Source: Beaufortia kweichowensis (Eukaryota; Chordata; Actinopteri; Cypriniformes; Gastromyzontidae). Taken from it: a stretch of DNA of 64,000 bases. Below the pieces are notes generated by a model. The model searched no databases, was not told the origin of the DNA, and saw only the letters and a list, made by a program, of their open reading frames with translations. The first letter of the stretch is position 1. Each line of letters opens with the position of its first letter. The stretch spans positions 16,363,383-16,427,382 of the forward strand of contig CM032806.1 of assembly GCA_019155185.1 (NCBI GenBank), given 5' to 3'. Below, in pieces: positions 1 through 12,900 of this stretch. Made by a program: the position numbers and the translations under genes.

Positions 1-2
1 AC

Positions 3-3000
3 CTTCACTTCGATCTCACCCCGTAACTGTAATTCATAAGCATTATCCTTCATGAGCGCCAGATATGTAGCGGAGCTCGCGTGAATCTTCTGTGCTAAAG
101 ATCAATTAAAACAAAATATTAATATAGCCTTGTCGTGGGAAATGACCAAAGAGATGTGCTAGTGACTTTCTTGATTTGCTGAAACTTAAAAGGTTCAAAT
201 ATCTGATTCTATCTTAGACTAATGCAGATACATATTTAACATATTTAATGAAAGTGTGAAGAGTGTGTCATGTGTCTGATATTCATTCCTCCAACCACCA
301 GAGGGCGTCATCATCCTCTTCTGACTGTTTCTTCATGCATTACTAATGCCAGTTTTCCCTGTCACTGACTGCGTCCCAGTTCACATACTAAATAGTATTT
401 GTAATTAGAATGAGTATTCATGGAGTTCCCGGATGGTCTGCTGTTTCCAGTGAAAATTGGATATCCGTGGAGACTCAAATGACTGATATTAGCCACAACT
501 CAGCTCCTGTGGCATTATGGGATAGATTCCATTTAATTCACACTGATAAATCTCAGCAGACCATTTTTATTTCATACTGAGGTTTCGGACATAGGTGATT
601 TCAGGAGCAGTGTTGAACATCTCTGCTATATGTTTTATATTTATGGAACATATGGATTGAACTGATGACCAAACTCATCTTCACAAACATACACATGATC
701 TAGCGGAGGAGAAATGATAAGCCGTCACTGTAACATAAAGTCGAGACTAGACAGAGAAACATACGTAAGCTGGTGGATTCCATGCGTGAGGCGGTGTTGA
801 CTGTATCTCCAAACAAACAGTACCGAGGCATCTTATATCCAACAATACCTGCGACACACGGACCTTCAATACAAAACATGTGTAAGATATGACGGAAAAT
901 GACATTTATACTATTCAGTCTTCTTTAATGTCAACATGAAACAGCACTCATTCATTTCTACTAACAAATGAACTGGAAGGTCAAAACTTTTATATCAGAC
1001 CAGACATTTCTCAAATGAAATGGTTTACTGCTGTAACATGTACTTCATTACATCAGCAAGTTTGTCTTTAGCAATGATTATACACTTACAGTGGTGCTGT
1101 ATGATCAGACTAAATAGTAAACACAATAGTAGAAATGTGGTTTCATGTTGACATTAAAGCAGATGCTTCATGTATAGACCTGTGTGTATGCCGGCGCGGA
1201 GCTGGAGGCGTTTTGTGGTCATGTGTGGTATTGACACCTGTCTGACGGCAGCCACCAGATCCAGAGACATTTTAGCGATCTCATCTGCGTGTTTCTCTCC
1301 GTTTCTCTCTGGCAGTCCACTCACCACCATATATGCGTCTCCTATAGTCTCCACCTGTTTCATCAAGAATAATCTCTCATGTCAGTTGTCCTTTTCCAAA
1401 TATATTACAGACATATATCATGTATTATTAACTGTAGCCCTCATAACTCATAACTTTTATGAAGTATAAAAAATAATGACTTACTAAATACATACTCAGT
1501 TTTGTATTTGTAATTGCATTACTCATTATTAATTACTTCTCAAAAACCACATTAACCTATTCACCTCATTGATAATCAAAATGAAACTGTCAAAATAACC
1601 TTAAACAGTATCTGTAACAAACAGTAAATGTTGTAGTTTTCATATGATTTAGAATAAAATACACTAATTTCTAACAGTATTCAGTATTATTTTATATACT
1701 ATTTATATTAAACTCAACACTGCTGTTATGTGTCCACATGTTTCATTTCAATGTTTATTCATTTCATTTCTTCAGTGGTGATTCTGATTGGATCTTGTGA
1801 TTTAATATTTATATATTAGTAAATATTTGTATTGCAGTTGATTCTCTGTCAGACACTGATGATGTGTTCATTCACATCTATGTGATTATCATGTTAAGAA
1901 CACGTGTATACCTTGTAGACATCGTAGGAGTCGATGCGTGTGTCGAAACACATGTAGAGGTTATTTAACATCTCAACAACCTGTAGTGGCGTGCAGGAGG
2001 CTGATATCACAGTAAAACCCACTATATCAGAGAAGAAGATCGTCACCTGAAACACACAGTACATGCATCACTTACTTCTGAGACAATAACAAATCAATTA
2101 TTAGAATAAAATACAATAATAAATATTATATTATAATATTTGTAAATAATAAATAAATAAATAATCCAATGAATACAAGACAGATAACATGTGTATAATT
2201 CACAGCTGCTGTGTGTGTTTGATAGGACATTGCCTGATGGTCTTCCATGTGAGGACTGTAAGTTACACTCTTTTCATTTGATATTCATTCATTTATTTAT
2301 GATGTCTGTTAATGCTGATGGGTGTGTGTAAAATCCTCAGTAAATCCTCTATATAATCAACAGAGGTACCGCTAATGTTTGTCACTCATGATTGTTGATC
2401 CATATTAGATGAAGATAAAAGACATCCCATTACAGACGGTGTGATATATCCAGTTTGTAGAAAACACTATTTGGTTGAAGTGTTGTAAATTTGATGGGAT
2501 GGGCTTCAGGTGCACACTCCCTCATGAGCTGTTTTATCTCCTGATGAATATGGAGAAGTATAATTACAGGCAATTACTACAACAAAAAGAACAAACAGAA
2601 CTGAAGCATGTGTGCTTTCCTCACGCTGTCATCTTCCCAACATCACTAATAAACCTGCCTGTCCTTTCACATCTCACACTGATGTCTTATAGGTGTTTTT
2701 CTTGAACGGATGACAAACTTCACACTGAAACACATATATACAGATATTTAAATCTTATCTCATACCTTCTCATAACTCTCAGCCTCCACGTGTTTGTTTT
2801 GGCGTAGCTGCTTGGCCACAGATTTGGGCAACATCTGATGAAGGAGATCTTCTGCCAGACGTCTTTCTCTCTTCAGGTCTTCGGTCTTCTCTCGGAGACT
2901 CTGAGCGTAGTCCTGGATCCACTCGGTCATCTGTTTGAAGGACATCAGCACTACGGGGTAAATCAGACAGGCGATGGAAAGCAAGCAGATCTGCAGGCTG

Positions 3001-4635
3001 ATGTTAGACGAGATCTCTCTGGATTTCAGTTTCAGGGCCCACGCGGCCCAGGCGTGAAAACATCTCAGCGTGTTTCCCAAGCCGAACGTTAATTCTTCAG
3101 AAGGAGAAAAGAATGGCGAATGAAAAACATATTTCATATTGGTGACGTTTAGCTGTATATCAATGTTTTCGGTCCAGCAGCGTTGAAGGTTTTCAGACAT
3201 CTCTTTTATGACCATCACGAGTGTCGTCACACGCCATATTTCATCCCGAATATCGGTGTCTTTTTCGCCTGATATCAACCTATAGTTCAGCTCTTGGATT
3301 GTCAAAAGCAGTTTCAGAGCAAGAACATCTGTCCAGTCCGGGTTACATTTAAGAAAACCAATGTCTATGTCTTTGGCACCCCATGAAGTTAATATCTTCT
3401 CAATTGCATGAGTTAAAAGTGTGGCATCATCCATTAGCTCATCTCTGTTTGTGTCATTGAGAAAGACGGAGAGATCAGACCGAAGCTGCTCACAGAACTC
3501 ATGGAGGTCAATGTCACAGGACTGACCCAAACTGTCCACGTCTATATCTGTACAACATCGACCGATCGTCAGCATAATGGTGGAGCTCAGCAACTCATCA
3601 TCAGCTGTATTCTGTCCTGACAAACTGAGATTTCTCAAAGTTTGGAGCTTCATGAGGAGTGTGAGGGTGACATTAGTCCTGCAGGAGGTCAGCTCATTCA
3701 GTGCTGCTTTAGTCGACTGCCATTCGGTCATAGAGGAGCGAAAGTCCATGATCACAGCACACATCAAAGCCAAGAAAGAGATGATACAGGCGATGAGAAT
3801 CCTCAGAACGGTACGGCTGCGTCGGCCACAGCTGAATAATGACAGTCTGTAAAACAAGACAGTAAAGAAACCTGTTTAAACATGTCCTTTACAAATGAAT
3901 CAGCATTACATAACAAACTAGACTTTTTCTTACAACTTTCAAGTTTTTCGTGTACACATTTGTTAGGTCGACATGGAAGTAAGACGTACGTTTTGAGATT
4001 TATTTGTCTTAAAAAAATTAAACCTGATTGCCTGTTTTTTTTTTACATTAACAATTTCAAGTGGCATTTTCCTATTTTAAAGAAAGAATACACCTAACAC
4101 ACACGTAAAAAACAGATTAAATGGAATAATTCTGTTTAAAAGATAGACAACAACACTGGTTGTAAAATGTTAGCTGGAAGTACTTCATAATGCATCTCGG
4201 TTTGTTACTCTGTTAACTCTGAATGGACTAAAAGTTGCTCAAATATAATTAAAAACATCTGAAAAAATATATTTTCAGAGGTGTGGCCTAATTTTAAAAA
4301 ATAATGTTAGCCAACGCAAAACTTAAATAAAAGCCGCATTTTATTAAGAATAACATGGATTTCATGTTCTGCACCATCTTCATTAATAAAAGCTGTAAAA
4401 TACAATTAGAATAATAATGCACAGAAATTCGTTTTGTCAGTTGATATTAATATGAAAGTGACCTGCAGATGTGCCAGTCTGTGTCCAGTGTCTTCTGTCT
4501 TGAGATCTTCTTCTGTCTCCTCCTGTGGATTTTAGTGAAAGTGTCTTTCAGAGAGGCAGATGATGCTAAACAATCCTTCTTCATGCACTCCAGAGATGAC
4601 ATGACATGATGCTCGTGTTTCACACCTCTGCACAT
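3..4635 (-). CDS. Membrane guanylate cyclase with NIT-like sensor, 5' six coding exons (3' end off window)
   Basis: Coding exons on the minus strand: 4635-4463, 3846-2766, 2046-1912, 1354-1180, 863-765 and 94-3. All junctions are GT-AG, and the phases sum to 585 codons; positions 1-2 are the next donor, so the C-terminal exon(s) lie to the left. Layout: cytosolic N-terminus, membrane segment at about residues 71-92, a large helical loop with N-glycosylation sequons (93-338), second membrane segment (339-359), a charged coiled linker with LLHQMLPKSVAKQL, then the cyclase domain from about 419. The metal-binding aspartates sit in FFSDIVGF and GDAYMVVSG. The guanine-selecting Glu (VETIGDAY) and Cys (RYCLFGDTVN) are both present, as is NTASRMES, so GTP should be the substrate and cGMP the product. 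The sensor resembles the NIT (nitrate/nitrite-sensing) fold seen fused to cyclases in some animals; that part is inference. The start is the first Met of the exon 1 frame. Confidence 0.85.
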
Positions 4636-4699
4636 ATAAACATATAAACACTATAAAGACATCTGCGCGTCTTCTGCTCCTGCGCGTCACCGTGTGCGC

Positions 4700-6960
4700 G
4701 TCTCCGCGGTCTGATGCTGTCAGTGACGTACTTTAATAAAAGTGTTACACTGAAATAAATGAACAGTTTTCATTAACATTTACTCACACAAACAGTTGAC
4801 TGTATATTCATTCACAGATTTCAAGTGTTCACATCACAACATTTTATTAATCGTCTATAAATCATGTCTATTCGCTATACATGTGTTTTTTATTATCTGT
4901 AAAAGCAGATTCACACGATATTCATATTAATAATATGACAAATTTTCAGTATTTAAATATGTGAGACAAAACAGAGCCGCTTTCGCTAAAATCCATACAG
5001 TTTTTTTCATTAAACCACTAAACATGTCCGAAAGAGCATATAAATTAAAATATATTAAGCAAAACAACAACATTGAAAACAACTGACAACAATTTAGCTA
5101 ATGATTAAACTGTAAGTATAAACTGTATAATACTTCATGTTATAAATTCTATATGAAGGATCACCAGTAATCATTCGGTAAAAACCATCACATCTTTTAT
5201 ATTATTAAGTATTTTAATAATAATAAATATTGTTATTTATACCTATTTTAATATGTGTTTTTTTTCACAAAGAAGACCTTCAATTTGAAACAGACTTAAG
5301 TCATCTTGAAATAACAAAGATTAACCAATTAAAACAGTAATTTTATGTTTAATGAGCCGCTTGAAATAAATAAATCCATCTGTTTTCTATCCGAATCTTC
5401 AGCCACAGACAGGACAATAGTTCATGTATTTTATATAAAATATATTTAAAGTAAATAAGTATAAATGTTACTGTAATATGGAATAAAAAATACCGCAATG
5501 AAGAAATTAAAATATTGTAGTCTATATGGAGCAGTTATGTTTTATATGGTAATAATTACACACATCTCAACCCTCTCATGGATGTTGATCTGATTCCGAT
5601 GGGGTTTTGTCCATCACTACAACGTTACGGACATCGTATTACATGATAATCCACTTGAAGTAATCTAGAAGAATTAAAAATATAATTTCGTTAATGTGGT
5701 TATAAACTCTTGCCCTTCAGTTCAGATCTCATGTGAATTATGGGTTCTTCATTTTCTAATAAAAGTACATTATTTCAGCAGTAATAAACTCAATTATATT
5801 GGTAAAACATACAGTATGTTAACTCGTTTTCTCCCCCTGCTGGTAAACTTTAGTACTCTTAATAAATGAGTATTTATGGTTTGATTTTAGAAACGTTTGA
5901 AACGAAATAGGAAAAGCAGAACAAAAAAATCTAAATTCGTGTGGCTTTGTAATTATTAAAGTATTATGTCCCTGTTTTAATGTAAGTAAAGTGTTTTTTA
6001 TTTGATTAATATTGATATATTTGCCGAACATTATTATTTTTGACCCTCATTATAACTCTCTACCATAGAGTCAGATTTGAGTTGTTTCATTAATGCTTGA
6101 TTTGTGAAGTGGCTCATATCTGTTTCTCTTTATTACTAGACAAATATAAAATGTATTTTACAACAATAGTTTATCTCATCAGAGCTCTCTGGAATACTTG
6201 ATTCTCTGATGACAGTCAGATGGGCTGTGGTGTGTAAATAATCATCATTATGAAAACACTCAAGCTCAAGCCGTGTTAAAATCAGGCATGATGGTGTTTG
6301 TGTTAATGCCAAAATCTGACTCTACCGTTTTAATTCTGTAGCATAATTCAGAAGATATTTATTAACACACTGGAGTCATTGGATTAGTTTAGATCAGGTT
6401 GATGGTGAAGGGATGTGCTTTTAGGAGCACTGTGAGCAACGTATACACACATATAGTCATCAGGACATCACAACATCACGAATGGCGTGAGGGGGAGAGA
6501 ACTACACAGAAATCCAGTGTTTGTTTCAAAAATCATGCTTGAACCTAGTTTAAGTCAAAGAAATATTGTTTAGTTAAACACTAAAACTACCGCAGGAGCA
6601 CAAATGCTCTAAATGTGTTTTACTGACAGGACAGATTGAATGAAGTCATTCAAAGCTCTGTTTTATTCCAGCACAGAGAACTTATTCTAGTGCAAATATA
6701 ATCAAGAAGAAGAGGATATAGTTTAGTGTAGGGATGAAAGGGTATAAGAGCTGAACATCTATGAGAGCACAATAAATGTCACTGTAAAGATGCTTCAGTC
6801 TTCCCAAATAGAATGAAACACAAAACACATTCAAAACTTATACAGCAGTGCATAAATATTTATAAGCATTAAACAATTGTATTAATGATATAGTAATGTA
6901 ATGTAGATATCACGTCATGTTTTGGTAGAACATCAGTCCATGGATCTATACACATGCAGA
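4700..6960. other. Intergenic region between the cyclase 5' end and the gabrd 3' end
   Basis: AT-rich, with no supported coding exon on either strand. Both flanking genes are on the minus strand, so this holds the cyclase promoter (near 4640-4760, with a small GC-rich patch at about 4660-4710) and the gabrd 3' UTR. A minus-strand AATAAA lies at about 6659-6664, roughly 300 bases past the gabrd stop, and is a plausible poly(A) signal. Confidence 0.5.
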
Positions 6961-6966
6961 TCTCAT

Positions 6967-9900
6967 TTACATGGTGTACGCCACCCAGTAGATGACATTG
7001 ACCACAGCAAAAGTGAAAGGGAAGACGGCTCGAGCGTAGATGTCGATGGTGTCGGCGTCGATGGGTTTACATTTACAGCATTTCTTGTCTTCGCCGCTTT
7101 CTTTCTGCACTCGACGGGACTGAGCGGCACGGGCCTCGCTGTCCTCCTGCAGGTTTGCCGGAGAGTCGGTGGACCGCTGGGCTCGGTTCTGTCTCTTTGA
7201 GATGAGCAGACCCTGATTCATGCCGGCCACAGACAGAGAGAACAGAACCATGGCCTGCTTTCCGTTCTTCACCATTGACTACAAAACAACATTTTAAGCA
7301 ACGATGACCTTCTGTTATTAGTTATTACCTTATGCAGAAGTAGATGTATATGTTAAGACTGATAGATTATAGATCATAACTGACAGGAAATGATTATCAA
7401 AGGCTCAGATTGTTTTATTACCTCAGTGCTCTTGTTTGTCTTGGTTTTGGCTTTCTCTTTCTTGCTGTAGTCTGCATTATAGTGAGCGAAAGCATATTCA
7501 ATCAGTGCAGCGAAGACAAAGACGTAACAGATCCAGAAATACACGTCCAGAGCTTTGATGGCAGAAGCGCGGGGCAGCGATGAGCGAGCGCTGACCATCA
7601 GTGTGGTCATGGTCAGCACTGTGGTGATGCCTAAAGAAAAGAGTAAGAATTCTGTACGTTAAATGCTTTTATTTCATTTCACTGATATTTTGGCTATAGA
7701 GACTGTTTTATAAAACAGTGAAGTGACCTAAAGACACCCTAGCGGGCACAGCCGATTGGCTGATCCAGAAGGAAACCCACGACATGGCGACCAATAGGAT
7801 GGAGGGCATGTAGGACTGGATGATGTAAACGCCTCGATTCCGTCGTAGCTGAAAGCGCAAGCTCAGTCGTGGAAATCGTCCCGCTGTTTCACAAATAAAT
7901 ATAATTCTTTCGTTAACGAAACAGATTCGAATGACGACAGCTGTGAGTAGAAGTGCTTTAGTGTTGAAACATCCTCACCAGATTTGAAGTTCATCATTTC
8001 TGTAACGAAGCGATAATCTGTGATGGTAAACTGAGACAGCTCCAGTTTGTCCAGTCCGTGAATGAGTTTCTGACTGTCTGACCAGTGATACACGATATCC
8101 TCTGAAGAATAACCATCTGCAAAGCAAACATTCACAAAAATCTGTCATCTGTTTATCTGGAGCCGCATTGATTTTCTCGGGTAACTTACAGCTCTCCAGG
8201 TCCAGCATGCACTCCTGTTCATCCATAGGGTACTTGGTAAGGTCCATGTCACAGGCCACTGTAGATGTAATACTGAAAGAGAAACAAACACAAGAGATCA
8301 TTCATAACGATCATTACAGCTTTAAAACAAGCAGTTTTACTTTCACCGTTCTGCCCAGAGAGCGTTCACAGTGAAATGAGAAATTTACCGGCTGCTGTAC
8401 AGAATCACTCCATCAGGCTGCAGTCGTATCAGCTTGTTCTCCACCGTGACATCATGAAACCAGGCCGATTTCGCATTCACGATGAATGTATCCGGTACCC
8501 AGAGTTTGTCCACAAAGCGGCTGTCCAGACCCAGAGTTTTGTTTGTGTGATTGTAAGACAGACGGTCATCTCTCCAGCTCTGACGCAAAAACACTGTCAT
8601 GGTGTATTCCTGAAAAAAATGAGGCTTTCAGAGGATGTGGAAGTGATTCTCCTCCATAAAGTGATGGGGAATGAGGACTGTAGGTGTCATGCTCCAAAAT
8701 GACACATACAAATATGATACATTATATTAAAGTTTGATATGTGATTCAGGACTGCCCTTCAGACAGGCTCTAGCAAACCTACATTCCTGCAATATTTAAT
8801 ATAATGTAACTGTACTTTACATCCTTAGAAAACACAAACAGTAAGAGTGAACTTCTCAAACAGTGCATCATGTCACTTCATTCATCCCTCCACCAGAGAG
8901 AGTCTTCACCTGAATTCTAGTCCAACTTCCTGTTTGTAGATATTTAAAGTATTATCAGTTCATCATTACTGTTCTTCTTTATCTCATTTCATGTGCATGA
9001 TGTTTTCATAGTTCTTTGGATCACTGCTTTTGATTTTTTGCCAGCGTTTGCCTGATCTTTTGAATTTGGCCTGGCCTCCATTTTCTAGTGGTGGTCAGAC
9101 CGAGGGTTCGTGAAACACTTGACCGGTTGAAGAAAATGTTTTTGTGTACAGGCTTCAAAACAATCCGACACCCGTCTCCACAGTGACACCTAGTGCTGGT
9201 GTTGATCTGAAACAGCATTGACCAATTATAAAAATGGTTTTCATCATGCAAAGAATTCTGTGTAGCAGTGGGAAGTGACTGTTACGCAGGCACGCTGAAC
9301 TGGAATCTGGAGTGAGACGCCCATCAGCACGTCACTATTAAAGTCATTTTTCTCTAAGCCTAACCTGTAGGCTTCTCTTTGTGAAAACCTATAGGTTATT
9401 TTAGTCATAAAAACTGAAAGATTAATAAAAGAAAGCAAACCACCATGTCCTATTTCGAATTGTGTTCAAAAACATTTATTGTTCAGTGTGAAACACTCCA
9501 CACCCCTCTCCTTGTCTCCTTGTTAAGCTGACTGCTTACTTTAATACATTTATTTCAAAGTGACATTCAAGTTCACGTCAGAACCTCTAGACTTGTGGGT
9601 TACCTGCTATAGGATCATTTAGATTAGCTTATCGTATCCCTGTTTGTGTTTGTTGTTTTCATGGCAGGCGAGGCTTCGAGCGCGTGACACACTGATAATA
9701 CTGTAACTGTGATCAAATCACACCTCTTCACATTCTTCATCACTTTTGTTTATTACACAGCCACCTGTGCTGTATAATCTCTTCCTGCTGTTACTTTTGT
9801 TCAGTGATAACATTCAGTCTGCCAGGCTTTTTCCTCTTTAAGAGATGGCCAGGTCTAAGACAACCAAAGCTTGAACAAATTTCATTCTGTCTGAAACCGA

Positions 9901-12900
9901 TTTTTCCATAAACTTCCTGCAAATGTCCAGTCTTCTGACAGGTTTATCATGGGTGTTTGTAGTTCCAAAACTTTGACGTCTTTGAAACTTCGGTTTTTCA
10001 ATCTCACCTAGTTTAAGTGATTGCAACAGATTGATGTAACAGGATTACAGACAATTTTCACCTCTCTGGTCAAAAACTTGATGACATAAAGGAACTGATA
10101 AAACAAATGTTTTACCATGATCACACATGGTTTTGTTCACTTGTTTAAAGTACAAAAGGCAACATCAAATGCTTTTCAAATGCTGGTTGAACTTTTCACT
10201 TGTTGCCATGACACGTCAGTGGCCATCACCTTGTGTTTCAGTTTGATGTATAATTGGCACGCTCTCACGTGATCATGATGTACCCTTGCAGTAGAAAACA
10301 GCTTTTGAGCACTGCTGGCACCCGCTTTCCATCCAACACATGTTGTCTTCTGTAAAAAACTGATCATGCTAATATTTGCCTTGAGCCGATTTCAGTTCTA
10401 TGGGGACATCTGGCTTGTTTTGTGCATGTTTGCAATAAGGATTAATTGAAGAGAATATTCTCTTATCAAATGTTTTCAGACTCATTCATTCAAGATTATT
10501 CAGCATGCATATAACATTTAACTGTGTAATTGTTAATTAATGATTTATTTTTGGATATATGTTTCTTTGGATATCCTCCTCAGACTGTCTTTATAGTGTA
10601 ACTAAAACTATTTACAGTATGGTGGAATGACTATGTGCATTACATAGCCAGAAAGTCAAGATCCCCAATTTTTCCAGTCTTCTTGGTATGAAGAGAGTAG
10701 ACTTGCATTGGACCAAGAAAATCATGAGAAAGTTGTTCACCTCAGAATGTCTTTAACAGTTTTATCTGTCACAAAGAGCTTCCAGGTATCTTTAGGGGAC
10801 ATGGTGACGGTCCCTGGAGCACATACAGGGGTGTAATGCAGATATATCCTGATCTCTGGTCTGGACCATCATCATCATCATCATCTGAGAACTCTTAGCC
10901 TAAAGTCATTGCAAGTGTCATTTTTAAAGCCTGTTGTGCTTTATATATGCCTACATCACAAGCCATAAAAGAAACCTAAGGTAAGGTGTGGGATGAATCT
11001 TTCTTTTAAACCACTAATCAGTTCTGACAGTAAAAGCTATACTCACTGTACTCATGCTAATTCTCAACATATGAATAATATCATTTTATATTTTTAACTG
11101 ATGAGATATTTTCATAATTAGTTAAACCCTGTAAGGTCAACCTGATTTCTTTTTCCTTTCGAGAGTAATGTTCAACGGCTGGCTCGATCTAATTTTAGTA
11201 TTGAGGATATAAATATATTGTTTTTTTCCAGCACACCATCTGTGACCTGCTACAAATCAGCTGCCAAGATTCTCCTCTGCTTTCCCCTGCATCCTAAACA
11301 CATCACGAGAAAATGAGGAATCTTTCTTAAACACACATTATACAATGTACTTTACATTCAGGACAATGATTCTGTCATTCGTATCCCAAACTACTTCTTA
11401 AACTACTTTTAACCTTTTATTTACCACAATCTGAGCATTATTTTGTTTGCTTACAAAACAAGCTGTAAATGTGTGAATTCCCTTTAAAATATTTGTACCT
11501 CATTATTCTTCTGCTGTCTTGACAGCTGGTCATAATGTAAACATTAGCAACTCAGTACGAGCAGTGAAAAACCCATTTACTTTAGCACACTATATCGTTT
11601 TCTTCCCATGAATATTGGAAAAAGCACCAAGACCACCGTCATACAGTGTGACAACATGCTTTCATGAGAGTAAAAAAGTCAATGGTTATGATGGCACATG
11701 GTGCATATTGCCATGGCAACTGCCTCAGCATCTGTATTATTCACTCTCTCTGGCACTTCTTCACTCATATTCTGATGGCAGTAATGCACATGCATATCAA
11801 ATACAGTATCTATACATTACCATGTTGGCTTCTGAGATATGATCAATACTAGCAACTTCAATGGCCATGGCAACATTCACAGGAGGTCCTGCAAAGAGAA
11901 ATGAAGAAAAACAACTTTACAGTAACTTACAATAATGACATGTTTAATTGTGCTACATTACAAACATGTTTTGGCAGTGAGTTTGACGAGTAAGATCTTT
12001 TTTAAATCAAGATTTGAAAGCATCAACACAGCCAAAATCAAACAGTTCTGGATCTGATCTTGTAACTGTAAATACAAGATTTTTTCAGAAATTGTCTGTC
12101 ATTGTCTCTATTCATTTGTCGTTCAATTCTTTTACACTATACCAAACACAAACTGAAACCAAGTCATGTTTTTCTGTGTCTGCCCGTCTCTATAGTCGGC
12201 TTGTGTCCACTGAGTCTGTATCTGATCAAATCAGTGTTTTATCTGCCATACAGTATTCTCTTCTGAGGGCCAAATAACATTGCATTTTACTTTGTTGTTG
12301 TGTTGTGATATTTTCAATGATGTAACGGCGGGTTCACACCGCACACGTGATCATCATTACATCATCACTGCAGCTGCAGACTCATGAGTGTATTCAACAC
12401 CGTGACTATGTCTTTACAAAGCCAACCATAAATGTGTTCTTTACGTTTAGTCATCTGTAAACGTGATATTCTTTAAAGGCTTTCAATAAGGGAAGGTGTA
12501 CAACACCCACGTAAATGGTCAACATTAAACAGCCTCGATCTATCAATGTACTTCAATATGGAACGTACATCATCTATAAATATGTTTGATTCTTTTTTCT
12601 TTGACATACTCCAATTTGTGCAAAAACACAACAGACTTGCTTATTCTGTGCATTTTGACCACTATTTGTGTGAAACCATTTATGTTGTCCAACAAAAGTG
12701 TGCTATCACTTTAATTGAGCATTAGCAGCGCAGCACTCATTTGTTAACACGAGCGCTGTGAACTAAAGCTCTGAAACAGCTGAAGTCATGATTCCACACT
12801 CAGAAGCGCATTCAATCGCTTTAGAACGGCCAACTGGAATCTATTGCCTTTTTATGTTTGATTTTTTCTTTCAATTCTTTTTCAGTAATGGGAAGTCTAA

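Noticed and set aside
1170..1469. Plus-strand frame overlapping the cyclase exon
   Set aside because: Antisense shadow of the conserved GDAYMVVSG exon.
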